Positions 22,101-33,200 of a stretch of 64,000 nt of DNA are shown one piece after another. Numbering within the stretch: position 1 is the stretch's first letter; every line of letters begins with the position of its first letter. The DNA is from Pachypanchax playfairii. Taxonomy: Eukaryota > Chordata > Actinopteri > Cyprinodontiformes > Aplocheilidae. The notes beneath the pieces are model-generated. The model worked only from the letters and a program-made list of their open reading frames with translations. It searched no databases and was not told the DNA's origin. The stretch spans positions 1,648,968 to 1,712,967 of the forward strand of contig SSNP01000019.1 of assembly GCA_006937955.1 (NCBI GenBank). Direction: 5' to 3'. A program made the translations under genes and the position numbers.

Positions 22101-23592
22101 ACATTTTACACTTAGGGTTGTTAAAACAGGCGCAAAACGCTCAGCGGCTGCAAAAACAAGCAGCAGGTGATTTACTAATGACGCGCCGGCAAAACTGCGC
22201 CTGTTAAACCTGCAGTAAGACGCGCAAAGTCATTTTAGCGCTTTCCCCTTGATGAATATGCAATGTGGGCGTTTCTGTCAGAAGGCGCAAAATATTGGGA
22301 GGAGAACATGTAAATAAGTGGGCGTTCCACGTGCAGTCTGATTTATCAAACCTGAAACTGTTTGCAGCTTCTAATTTTGCGCGTATTTTCTGAGGAGAAG
22401 CCACAGACAGATGCGTGGATCATTCCAGTACAACGTGACAGTGCTGCGTCTCGCAGGGTAGATTTTCTATTGTGTGTCACAGGTTTTGAATGCAGTGTTA
22501 CGCGAGCAGACACATCAATTTTCCAAACACTTGTGACACAAACGTTGTGGCAAATTATTCAGGCTCACGATTGTCTCAGTCTTAGTAGAACACCCGCAAA
22601 TTAGGAGCACGCCCTTGGGCTTGGGTCTGGGTTAGAAAACAGATCTAATGCCACAGAGTTAAAACGCTACAACATCTGCTGGAGTTCACAGTGGGTTCGG
22701 TTTGCAGATGACATCATCCTTGTATTCTGTTACAGATTATTGATGTTTAGGAGTTTTAACGTGATCTGGCACTTTGTTTCCTCATCCAGGTCGTGATCCG
22801 AGAGCGATGGACGCTCGTGGACCAGTGGCGGGTCAGAGGGTTGCTATGGTTACAGGAATGCAAGGCCCCGTCCCTCATGCCATGGGTCCAAACGCTCCTC
22901 CACCTGCAAGACCGGTAGCAGCTCCATCCTTTAGACTACACAAAATAATCATATTTTATTACAAACTCAATTCCAACAAGATGTTTTACTATAAAAAAAC
23001 CAAAAGAGTTTCTACTGGGAATTAAATATGAATTTTTGAGGACTTATGAAAAACTGCTTTCTGTTTTTAATTTAAATGATACACCCAACTTCTTTTGGAG
23101 CTGCAGTTGTACATTTGATGTTTGTATTTCCAGTAAAACATGTTTTATTTTTTTTTTTTAAAGCATTTCAGACCAAATAAAAATCAGATTTTATAAATAA
23201 CTTGTAACTAAATAATAGCTAAACTCAGAGCACACTGTTTTAATAGTTGATTAATTAGTCCTGATGGAAACTGTGTGTGTGTTTGTCCTGCAGGGTCCAG
23301 GGATTTCTGGTGTTCCCCCATCAGGAGGAGGTTTCAGTCCAGGTCAGACTCAGGTCTCCACACAGGACCAGGAGAAGGTGGGTGTCTCTGCAGTCTCAGA
23401 ACAAACTGGATGAAAAGTGAAGCATCTCCTGAATTTGGAACATATTTTCTTTCTGTGTCTGTTCAGGCGGCTCTGATCATGCAGGTCCTCCAGCTGACCC
23501 CAGAACAGATCGCCATGTTGCCCCCAGAGCAGCGACAGAGCATCCTCATCCTCAAAGAGCAGATTCAGAAAACAGCAAGCGGGGCGCCGTGA
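16105..23592 (+). CDS. cstf2: cleavage stimulation factor subunit 2 (CstF-64)
   Basis: CstF-64 binds the GU-rich element downstream of poly(A) sites as part of nuclear CstF in mRNA 3'-end processing. Coding exons: 16105-16198, 16426-16504, 16673-16842, 17006-17142, 17287-17406, 17501-17620, 18794-18893, 20171-20206, 21576-21675, 21809-22089, 22790-22914, 23294-23377 and 23467-23592. All junctions are GT-AG, the frame is closed, and about 523 residues result (human 577). An alanine-rich start precedes an RRM at about 29-106 (RNP2 VFVGNI, RNP1 KGYGFCEY). The hinge that binds CstF-77 and symplekin follows (PPEQMFELMKQMK). Next come a Pro/Gly region, six MMEPRGAP repeats at 361-408 (the mammalian protein has MEARA-type repeats here), and the C-terminal three-helix domain (LTPEQIAMLPPEQRQSILIL). 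The 36-base exon 8 is the least certain. A donor-like GTGAGT overlaps the stop. Confidence 0.97.
17788..18225 (+). mobile_element. degraded LINE (Rex1/L2-like) in cstf2 intron 6
   Basis: This is a longer copy of the family seen at 6063-6315. It starts within the C-terminal part of the polymerase (GTGAGCATTCGCCTCATTG) and ends near the AGGTCTCCCTACTGG region, without its simple-repeat tail. Reading frames are broken throughout. It has the same strand as cstf2. Confidence 0.6.
18900..20165. other. cstf2 intron 7, nothing further recognised
   Basis: Intronic sequence between the exons ending at 18893 and starting at 20171. No clear extra exon or assignable repeat was seen, though an additional alternative exon cannot be excluded. 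Confidence 0.4.
21933..22076 (+). repeat. coding minisatellite, six 24-bp units (MMEPRGAP)
   Basis: Six head-to-tail 24-bp units begin ATGATGGAGCCACG and differ only at third codon positions (GGA context CGT/CGA/CGG, GCG/GCT, CCA/CCT). A degenerate unit precedes them and a partial METRG unit follows. The array is wholly inside a cstf2 exon and keeps frame. Confidence 0.97.
22100..22640. mobile_element. probable repeat-derived insert in cstf2 intron 10
   Basis: The intron contains a stretch rich in GCGC and GCGCAAA words (GGCGCAAAACGC near 22130, AAGGCGCAAAATATTG near 22283, GCGCGTATTTTC near 22379) unlike neighbouring introns, which suggests a DNA-transposon-derived repeat. No termini or transposase were identified. 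Confidence 0.3.
22640..22740 (+). pseudogene. reverse-transcriptase fragment with the FADD catalytic box
   Basis: Bases 22695-22730 translate as VRFADDIILVFC, the catalytic (F/Y)xDD box of a LINE reverse transcriptase with its usual hydrophobic neighbours. The rest of the enzyme is missing or unreadable, so this is a small dead fragment in a cstf2 intron. Confidence 0.5.
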
Positions 23593-23902
23593 GTCTGAGA
23601 CAGCAGAGGTGATGTTCTACTGGCATGTTGTTCTGTTGTCACCAAACAGCTGTTTGGATCTTTTGAGACATAAATGTGTTTTCTTCCTTTTCTATTAGGG
23701 CGGGACATGAAGTGGAACTCCTCCCTGATCCATCTGAATGTCTCTCATCTCATTATTTCTCTGTTTTTGTTCTTTTAATAGTCTGTTTTGTTTGAAAACT
23801 TTAATGTTGATCCATGTAAAGAGGAGGTATCACTCGAATACTGAACATTTAAACGGACAAATGTCACAAGGTTGAATTTTTTTCTTTGTAGTAACTGTTG
23901 TC

Positions 23903-23908
23903 AATAAA
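23903..23908 (+). promoter_or_regulatory. cstf2: cstf2 poly(A) signal AATAAA
   Basis: A canonical AATAAA lies 311 bases after the stop codon, followed within 25 bases by a T-rich stretch typical of the downstream element. Confidence 0.8.
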
Positions 23909-24003
23909 AGAAAAGACTGACTTTATTCTTTTATTTAAAAAAAAAACTCTTCACACACATACACGACTTCTCCTGAGGCTTTAGAGGATGTTTAACAACA
24001 AGT

Positions 24004-24009
24004 TTTATT
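24004..24009 (-). promoter_or_regulatory. nox1: candidate nox1 poly(A) signal
   Basis: TTTATT on the plus strand reads AATAAA on the minus strand, about 715 bases past the nox1 stop. This puts the nox1 and cstf2 3' ends about 100 bases apart, tail to tail. It was chosen by position and motif only. Confidence 0.45.
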
Positions 24010-24724
24010 TGCATCATTTCTGAAAAGGAAACAAAAGACAACATATCTTGCGTAAAGGAAATAAAGACACGTTTAATAAAAGCTCATTATCTGATTCCAG
24101 GAAGCCAGTTTCCACAACCAGTAAATGTAACAAGACTTTAGAGAAGTTATGTAAACACTTGAGATAATTACACACATTTCCTGTAATACAAGTATTTCAA
24201 TCAGAAATCATTGATTCCAGTTCAAGATTATTTACACAAATAAAAACAGATTAATTAACATTACAGGTTTAAACTTTAAATATAAACACTTTCACATTGG
24301 GATTCTTTAAATCTGCACAGTTCAGTTTGAATATAAAACTTGGTTATTTTAAAATCTGTAGCATGTCCCATCAAGTCACTTTTTCATGTTTATCAGACCT
24401 CAAGGATCAGAGGGCGTGAAACTGAGGGCTGCGCCTGGCATGCAGCAGGAATAAAATCTGTAACCAAACAGACTTCCTGCAAGTCACGATGATTCATAAT
24501 AACATAAAAGCAGAGAAAGTCAAACCCTGATCTGCGCTAATAAAACTCCCTCACCAGAACAGGTGCAGCTCCTGAGTAAAACCCACCTGTCCTGTTGCAC
24601 AAGTCTGTGTGTGCCGTTTTACGGTCAGCAGTTAATCGTTAGATGATCTGTGGTGGAATAAATTCCACACAGAATTCTTTTAAAAAAATATCTGGCTTTT
24701 TTTTCTTCAGATGATGCTTCTGCT

Positions 24725-27700
24725 TCAGAAGTTTTCCTTGTTGAAGTAAAATTTGGTTTTACGTGGATCCACGTCTGAATATTTGATGCATTTCTTTTCC
24801 AGAACTTTTGCGAGAGCTGCAGGTCCGCACAGGAAGGTTCCCACCACGGACCTGAAAACAGGAGTTTTTATTAGAAATCTCCCGTAAACCAGAAAACAAA
24901 CATTTATTTACACTGACTTTTAAATTTAAGTTGCATTTTTCACAAAAATCCTGCTTCACATTAAAAATGAATAGATATTTTGTAAAATCTGTGTTTGTAT
25001 TCATTCCACTTAGTCAGAGGCGTCCAAAACAAAATTCAACAAATAAATAAATAAACTTTATAGATTTTAAAAAGTGATCCTACGTGGGGTTTTCTTTGCG
25101 GACTTGTTCAAACTCTTTGTCCCAGCTTGGTCGGCCATAGTGAGTTTTCTGTTTGAGCCCTGTGACCACGTCGATGTCCTCATCATGGCGAACTATCACA
25201 TGATTAATCTGTGACAGAAGAGATTTCCCAGCTCAGTTTACGATGCATTAAGCTGCCAGTTTGTGTGGACTTTAGAAGACTGATTCTCACTCACATGACT
25301 TTCATCCCATCCTGTCAGGAAGAGCTTGTAGGTGAGGAAATCCCCCAGCCCTCTCTCCTCCATCTCTTTCTCCAGCACCTGTAGCAGGTCAGCAAACCAC
25401 TCGAAGGCGTGCGTTTCCCGGCACAGCCAGTAGAAATAGATCTGAAATTAGATGCAGGTGTGTTAAACAATGACCCTTTCATAAAAAGCTGGCAGTGCAG
25501 CTGATGACTCGCCTGCTTACATGGGTGTGTTAGAACTCAATGGTCATTGTTCAGTCAGCGTTGCAATGTGATGAAAAGGATTTAACAGTCTGAATGTCAC
25601 AAATTGTGGAGCAGCTTCACCTTTCTGGTGTGCAGCTTGGGGTCGTTGTCTTTGAACTTGTACCAGATTGATTTTAGGATGGAAGCAAAGGGAGTGACGC
25701 CGATACCAGCACCAACCAGCATGCTGACCTCATAGTCAAACACGTCCTCACTGGCTGTGCCAAAAGGTCCATCAACACCCATCCTGAAGACGGACGGGGA
25801 ATTAGGAACAAATAAACTCAGAGCTAAAGATACAGAAATTTGGAGGCTAAAAAAACGGTTTATACATCAGAAAAGTGCATGAGACCTGGGTCAACAGGGT
25901 TATTGCCTTTGGTGGAGTCCCTCAAGGCTCAATCTTTAGTCCATTTTATTTGTTAAATATCAGAATAATTGACTGATAAATCAAAGTTGCAAAAACAAAA
26001 CACCCAATCAGTTTCTTTTCTTGATATTTCAGCTTTAAATAACATAAAATATCCCACTGAATATTCATACTTATTATGTAAACATGATTTCCATGTTTGA
26101 AAAACTAATTGCTCACTTGGGTCCTTGTGCTCCCTCTGGTAGCTTCTGCATGATGTCGATGAGTTTGTCTGTCCAGTCTCCGGCTGAACGGATGTGGATG
26201 CTGAAGAAGTCCTCCTCAGGTGCAGACGTCATGGTGAACGGGTGCCACTCCAGCTGAGAGATGGCCGGGCAGTTGAGGAAGACATACTGACCCACCTCCA
26301 TTTTGAAACCCTTCTTCACAAGCTGCAGCTCCAACACTTTGGATGGTCGCATCACAATCTGAAACCAAAACAATCACAGTGAAACAAACAACAAAACAGC
26401 AGAGATATATTTTATAAAATCCAACTTTACCTTCCTGTATTGGACTTTCTGAACGTATCGAATTAAACGCACTATACGCTCACAAACATAAATAATCATT
26501 GGGCCGATCACCCAATACCACGTCTGAAAATAAGAAAGAGAACCATGATTGCATAATTATAAGTTTTTTTAATAGCAGTAATTAAAAGAAATGGAAAAAG
26601 ACAAACCTGTGCAGGTCCTCCTTCAAACTGAGGAATAGGACATTCAGGAATCTTTCCCCAGTCCTCAGGAAGGTCTTTACAAAAAGTATAATTGTGTTGC
26701 GATTCTGATTCTTCCGTCTGTCTCCTCACTATAAACCTGCAGACAAATGCAACTTGTTTACAGAAACAACATTGGTGTTTCAGGAGAAGAGGAATTATGA
26801 CACAAACTGTCTCTTACCCAATTCCATGAATGACCAGACCAGCGAAGAAGATGACGAACAGGTGATGCGTGTACCAGAAGACTTCAAAGTAGCTGCGTCT
26901 GATGACCTCCATGGAGGATGTGATGATGAGGATGAGTGCCAGAGTGATGATGACACCTGTGAGCCCAGCAATGGAGGTGAAGACAAAGTAGGTGGGGATT
27001 TGCTGTGGATCCTGAGAGACAGCAGAAAAATCATGTGATGTGGCTGTCAAGAACTTTTTACACAACTTCTTCTCTTACAAGGAGCTACAGGACAATTTGC
27101 TTAAATTCATGACTTACAATCTCGTCTCCAGTCGTCCGGATGGGGTTCAGGTAGGTGGTGTTGTGGGTGTCCTCCAGGTTGGACAGAGCGATGCTGAGAT
27201 TATCATAAACACCTTGCCTGCTGTTATTGTACCACTCCACGTTCAGTAAATGAGCGATCATATGAACAGCTGTAAGAACACAGAGGAACCATACTGCTTC
27301 TTTATGTGGGAAGAATTGGAATCACTTTCCTTTAATTTGATTTTTCTTTCCTAATGAACTTGTCGTACAGTTTCTCCAAACCTCCATCACAGACCAAAAC
27401 ATGTTTCTGTTCCAGGCTTTAAGGAAATAATCTGATAACTTACAGTAACTGATAAGCTTCAGGTAAAACATGTTTACAGAGTGTAGAGGGAAATCTACAC
27501 CAAGTTCTCTATAAACTCACCCATCTTTTCTAATTTATCATGTAGTTTAACAAATTTACCTTGTTTGTTATAATAAGCTGGGATGCACCAATACTGATAT
27601 CATTCTAATGTACTCATATCAGTATCGGTTAGTGAACTGATACTTAAAATGTGGAAAAGCTGCAACAATTTCACCAAAAATGTTTATTTTTCACTTGAAA

Positions 27701-29234
27701 TTTTAGTTTTGTGTCATTTTTATTAATATTTTATTTTTCTATTGACTTCACCATCATTTGTTGTAACAAGCAGAGAAGAAAATAAAACCTGTCTTCCAAT
27801 TCATTGCATTTTTTTGTGTGGTAGAAGTATCGGCATTGATACTTGGTATTGGCAAGTACTCAGATCGGGTATCGTGGGATTGTTGCATCCATAATAATAA
27901 GAGAAAAACTCAATGGAAAATATTTAAACAATCAATATCCTACGAGATGTTGTTTGAATAACCTCAGTTTGGAGAAACAGAGTTTAGTTCTGCTTGTACA
28001 GATTAAAGGATTGCTGTATCTTAAAACAGTTTTTAATCTTAGAGATTTCATGGCAATTAATCCGAAAACTATTTCAAGTTGATTCTGTGTTAACGCAGCA
28101 AGAATGCATGATTACATTTATAACAACTAAAAAAACATCCCAAACTACTGTCTGTTCTATTTGAGAATATATTTAAAAAATGAAAACTATTTTAAATATA
28201 AAGAGAGACTTGTTATGTTAGTTCACCTGTCATCAGTGCGATCATATACGCCACCAGCTTGTGAAAAGTCAAGTTTTTGTCCATTTGTTTCCTCATTGTT
28301 CTGCTGCAACACTGTGAAGAACAGAGGGAAGTGGAGTGGAACATCTGTCAAGACGTCTTTTTTGTTTTTCCAACAAAAGAAAGTTGCTCAATGTTAGAAG
28401 TGATGCGACTGAAAGCAGTAAATTAAAAAATGTGGAAAGTGGAACGAAATCCAATATAATTTAAAGAACAAAAACAGGAACTAACAATAAAATTAAAAAG
28501 TGAACGTGTGATTTAAAATCTCCCTATGTGACAGATAAACGTACCATGAGGGAGCCTCGGATCAGGGACAGCAGGTTTCTGCAGACCGGCAGGAGGATCA
28601 GCATGCAGTTAAAGTTCAGGACAGCTGCAGGAGCTCTGGCCCAGGCCAGTGCCGACTGACACACACACACACACACATGAAAGCATTTTGTCTGACAATC
28701 AAAGTCACAGAGTAGGTACAACTTTTAATAAATATAAAGCTAATCCCTTTGTTTTACTTCTGCTTCCACTTAAACATGAAGACTTGTTTCAATTCATGAA
28801 CTTCTTAATTCAATAAATGATTAATCAGTCATTCCATTCATTATCCAGACCTGCTAAATAAACATGACTGATCAGATAACAGCGTATTCATGCAGGCCGG
28901 AGTTTACCAGCATCCAAAAACGTTGCATTAGTTACAAGAACCTTTTCTTGTTGGGATTTAGGCACTTCCTGCACAACTTAGAGCACGTCCAGCTCCCTTT
29001 ACTCACCCCTAACAGATGACGTGTGTAGAAAAAATTATCCCCATCCTCATACACGAAGTAAAAATAGACAAAAAGGAAGATGTTGATGGCCATCCACACC
29101 ACCTGGAAGCATCAACAGAGGTCGTTTCTTAGAAAGTAATTGCAGATGTTTGCAGCAAATTTCTGCTGAAGGTGTGAATAAAAACTCACCAAGATAAAAG
29201 CTGAGAATCCGTTGTTGACGATCCAGTTTCCCAT
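24725..29234 (-). CDS. nox1: NADPH oxidase 1-like catalytic subunit (NOX1/gp91phox family)
   Basis: This integral membrane flavocytochrome moves electrons from cytosolic NADPH via FAD and two hemes to oxygen, making superoxide. Exons in transcript order: 29234-29190, 29102-29007, 28655-28545, 28311-28227, 27269-27118, 27011-26818, 26736-26607, 26523-26431, 26358-26117, 25783-25621, 25441-25295, 25208-25084 and 24851-24725. About 569 residues result (human NOX1 564). The family start MGNWIVNN is followed by the transmembrane ferric-reductase domain with heme histidines in FHKLV, VHMIAH, YTHHLF and VIHGIG. The FAD motif HPFT is at 341-344, the NADPH loop GAGIGVTPF at 407-415, LCGP at 535-538, and the end is FNKENF. 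CYBB is similar in length and sequence; gene order beside cstf2 and xkrx favours NOX1. Intron 2 ends in a (TG)n tract. Confidence 0.94.
25880..25975 (+). pseudogene. LINE reverse-transcriptase fragment in nox1 intron 9
   Basis: Bases 25911-25952 translate as GGVPQGSIFSPFYL, the conserved GVPQGSxLSP motif of LINE reverse transcriptases. No further domain is readable on either side, so it is a small dead fragment opposite to the direction of nox1. Confidence 0.55.
27578..27893. mobile_element. hAT-like non-autonomous element with 8-bp target duplication
   Basis: The 316-bp insert starts CTGGGATGCACCAATAC and ends with the inverted GATTGTTGCATCCATA, giving imperfect inverted termini. It is flanked by perfect 8-bp direct repeats ATAATAAG (27570-27577 and 27894-27901). 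An 8-bp duplication and GGATGCA-type ends are typical of hAT elements. It has no transposase and lies in nox1 intron 4. Confidence 0.75.
28659..28676. repeat. (CA)9 microsatellite abutting a nox1 splice acceptor
   Basis: Nine AC units on the plus strand read (GT)9 on the minus strand and are followed by CAG, the acceptor of nox1 exon 3 (exon begins at 28655). The repeat occupies the place of the polypyrimidine tract. Confidence 0.95.
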
Positions 29235-29286
29235 GATGAAAGCTCGATGTCGACGCTCTGCAGCCTCATCAGTCTGCCTGCACTGA

Positions 29287-29293
29287 TTTTATA
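29287..29293 (-). promoter_or_regulatory. nox1: nox1 TATA box
   Basis: On the minus strand TATAAAA lies in the context AAGGTATAAAATCAG, 53 bases before the start codon. At usual spacing this places the transcription start near 29262 and leaves a 5' UTR of about 30 bases. Confidence 0.6.
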
Positions 29294-29299
29294 CCTTTT

Positions 29300-30296
29300 A
29301 CTCAGACTCCTCCCTCTTTCACAGGTAAATGCTAGATGAGATATAAGGAAATGAATCCTGCAGGTGAAATTTCCTTGTTCAGGAAGTTCCACAGCGGGCT
29401 GGGTAACAACATTCCTGCTGTCTCAACTCTGATAAACTTTATAAACTGAAGAATGAGGAAGTATCGCCTTTACCTGCTGAAGTAACACCACAGGACAAAA
29501 AGGACATTTTACTACACATTATTGTGTAGTACAAGTTTTTATTGTAGTAAAAACAAAGAACAGAGATATTGTGCTTTTTTTTTATCACTTTATTTAAGAT
29601 TCAAGTAGTAGTCAAGGCACGGTTTAACAAACTGAACATTAACAATTATAATAAAGCAATTCAGCACAGTAGGAGGTTCGTTAGTGTCAGTCTCATTAAA
29701 GCAACTGTAATAAGATAACTCTGGGTCAGTTTTTAAACACTGAGATATTCATTCATGTCTTTTTTTTTTTTTCACGACACAAAAACTAAATTTTTCCTCA
29801 TTCAGAGTAAGTGGACAGTGACGGCAGACCGGTATGAGGAACGAAATCTGACCTTTTCTTGTTTCTCGGACATGTTTGTTTTCCCCCTTTAAGGTTGATT
29901 AATACAGATGCTAAATGTGCAAACAGGCTTTGATGGAGAACATGGAAACCCTGAGAGTCAGTGTTTCACACACATGTGGCATGTTTTCTCCTCACACCTG
30001 GATCAATGCTGCTCTCTCAACAGAAGCCTATCTTGATGTGTGACATTCTTTAGTAGGCTGGGGGCCTCGTTGGGCCCCATGTGTGTTGAAGCTTTAATAA
30101 AGATGACAGGAGCTGACCAACACCTCACACACAAGCACACTAGTAGTTTTGTTCACTTTAATGAAAAGTTGTTCTGTAAAACATTCGGTTTTAATCAGCT
30201 GAAGCGTCGTGTCTCTCTATCCCCCAAATAAACATCTAATACAGTTTTAAATGTTTTTCAGCATCATTAACCTGTCAGACTGTCTCCATCACGTCT
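29300..30296. other. xkrx 3' UTR and nox1 upstream region
   Basis: This spacer between the xkrx stop and the nox1 promoter has no coding exon. It probably holds the xkrx 3' UTR, with minus-strand AATAAA signals at 29589-29594 and 29538-29543, then nox1 upstream DNA with a poly(T) run near 29760. Confidence 0.5.
29589..29594 (-). promoter_or_regulatory. xkrx: candidate xkrx poly(A) signal
   Basis: TTTATT on the plus strand reads AATAAA on the minus strand, about 700 bases past the xkrx stop codon. A second candidate is at 29538-29543. Confidence 0.4.
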
Positions 30297-33200
30297 TTAA
30301 CAATCTGTCTCTTGCTCTCCTGGTTGACTGGGAGGGTTGGGGGGGTGTGAGTTTTGAGGGTCCAGCAGCTCGTGGGGTTCTTCTGAAGCCAGAACCATGG
30401 TGGCAGCTGTGGAGTATGAAGGCGGTAGAGTCGCCTGCCTCCTTCTCGCTCCTCTCCTCTCACTCCGACAGCAGACGCAGCTCAGGCAGTCGTGGACGTT
30501 GTATGTAAAGAGGCGCCTGCAGGGGTGGCAGAACTGATAGAAGAGCAGCATGAAGACCACGCCCAGGCTGTAGCAGATCAGCAGCTGGACCACCAGCAGC
30601 GGCGCGCACACGTACTCATAGAAGTCCGACTTGAAGAAGTACCAGAGCGTGATGAGGAGGAAGTTCTCGACGAAGCGTGCGCCGTAGTACAAAGCCAGGC
30701 GGCCCCAGGACTGCTTCATCTCGATGAGCTCTCGATGGGTCAGATCCAGCTGTACCGCCGACCAGCAGAACACATTGATGCAGGCGTACAGCAGCGTGAA
30801 CATGCACAGCACCACGACGTTGCCCAGCTTGGAGAAGTTTTTCTCCACGCCCTCCGGTAACGAGCCTTTCCTGGCCCAGAACTCGGCCCAGGGCAGGAAG
30901 AAGAAGAAGAGCAGGTTAACCATGCCGACGAGGATCACCCAGTGAGTGAGAGCCGTGCTGAACAGAACCAGAGCCGTGATGCGAGTGGCGATCTCCAAAC
31001 CCCTCCACACAATCATACAGAGGTACGCCACGGGGCGCAGCCGCACCTTGTAGTCATCGTATTTAATCTGGATGGCCAGAACGTTGCAAACGAGAGCCCC
31101 GTATGTGATGGACATGAGGGTGATGATCATCAGAGCATCTGAGTACAATCACAAGAAGAAATGGTTAACAAACAACTGATGTTCGCTCCAAACAGTAAAC
31201 AGGTAAATAATGATCAAACACAAAGATGGACGCATGGCACAAAAAAAAATCAATAAATAAATGAAGCAGAAACATTTTGTTCAGGAACAAACTACAGGAG
31301 TGGTTAGGGTTAGGGTTGATGATGCTCCATTGATCAGATCCTTTTCATCCGGTTATTTATTACTTTGGATGAATCACTTTAACTCATCTGGTGCCACCTT
31401 CAGGCCAAGATTTGAGTTTCTTCCACTAGTTACCGTGTTTATTTGGCTCTGGCAGAAATTAATATTGTTCTGATTACAGCTGATTTTATAGGCTCATTAA
31501 CCCAAAAAAATTATGTAAATATAATCTTCTAAAGGTTTATTAGAATGATCTGCTCTACACAAATGATAGAAATGTGTTTGCCAGATGAGACATTTATTGC
31601 AGACCACCAACATGCCGTTCAGCGGGGAATCCTCAAACTAACAGTGAAGCACGGTGGTGAAAGTGTTATGGTTTGGGGTTGTTGGGTGAATCACTGTATA
31701 AATATTTATGTCAGATTCCTGATGTGGAAGACTTTGAAGCTCTATCCACACCTGCCTCAAACATCTTACTAATGAAGGCGTGCATGACTGAGTGGTTCAA
31801 ATTCTCAGTAAAACATTGATGGTTCCTGATCACTTCCTGTTTGTTCACCTGCATTAAATCACAGACTCCTCAGACATGAACTCTGGGTTTTCTAGTGTTT
31901 CTTACGTCTTTTAGACATGATACATTTCTCCTGGATGTAGGCGTACATCTGGAGCGTCAGCTGTGGCGCGGAGCCCAGGAAGGCCTGAATGATTGCGGTG
32001 CGTTTGAAGGCGTTCCTGTGTGTGGCGAGCGTGCGCTCTGTTTGGCCAATTTCCAGCTCCATGGGCTTCTCGGCGCCTTTCTTCAGGCTGATCTTTCTGG
32101 ACAGGGTAACGTAAGGCTCCTCCTCTTTACCTGCCTTGAAATAGACCAACAGGGCCTCAAAACACCTGATGAAATGAAAGATAGAATGAAATTATGATTA
32201 AACACCAACAGCATCCTGTTAAAGCAGACGCAGTGAGTTCTGTAATATAACGTCACTGTGAAACTGAACACCAGCGTTTGTCTCTCAAACCTTCTGATTT
32301 GTTAAAAAAAACTCATCAATATATTTATTTAACACAAAAAATACAGACTTTGAACTATTTTCAAGTTAATATTAATCGATCCGCTTGTTCAGAATGAATA
32401 ATAAAACACATTTTCTGCAAAATCTGAGTCTGAATCCAAACCTCAAAACACTAATTTAATATTATCACATCTATATATTTGAATTGTCTGCATTTTCTTT
32501 AAAGATGCATTTCAATACGATCAGATAAGTAACTGGAGTTTAAAAGCATCACTGTTTTTTTCTTGTTGGGGGAGCTGCAGCTTTAAAGGAAGGAAGGATG
32601 CACAACGTGTCACGGTAACAAGATTATTTTAAAACCCAGCAATCATAATGTTAATTTACATTAGTTTTATTCATATGTCATTTGTTTATTCTGTGTTTTT
32701 GTGTTAATACTGAATTTAAAATGTTCTAAAGAGAAAAGAAACCCGTTTAAATCCGCAAACAGATGCTGCAGTATGACGACATTTATGTCAGTCACTGATC
32801 TTGTAAGAGATTATCTTTAGAAAAGCTTTTATTTTTGTAAATCTTTGCTAAACAAGCAGGAGCTCAGTGATGATGCTCCAGCAGAGGGCAGTCTGAAGAC
32901 AGAAAAAAACCCCAAGCCATGAATGCATCAACTCCCTGGGTGTGGTTCTCTGTTTGCAAGGTACTTGATCTCCATGTTTGGTCACAGGGTTAAAAACTGA
33001 AGACAGGAACAGGTTTTACACCAACAAGTGTTTCTGTGAAAGGAGAGATCATTCCTGTAAAAGAAAACATGGAGAAAATCCCACATCATTTCGAAACCAA
33101 ATGTTTAACTGCGGCAAAAAAAAAAAAGCAGAGACGCAAATTTGAACTAAAAATATTTTCACCAAACTTGAAAATAATTGCATTCAGTACAACCCGAGGC

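Noticed and set aside
26754..27038. 94-codon plus-strand frame with an acidic peptide
   Set aside because: It is antisense to nox1 exon 6; the acidic run is the mirror of codons for the conserved membrane helix.
24725..29234. Assignment as cybb instead of nox1
   Set aside because: The two paralogues are close in length and sequence, but the location between cstf2 and xkrx matches NOX1 in human. A phylogenetic tree would settle it.
30492..30860. 122-codon plus-strand open frame
   Set aside because: It lies wholly antisense to xkrx exon 3, a GC-rich coding exon, and its peptide resembles no family.
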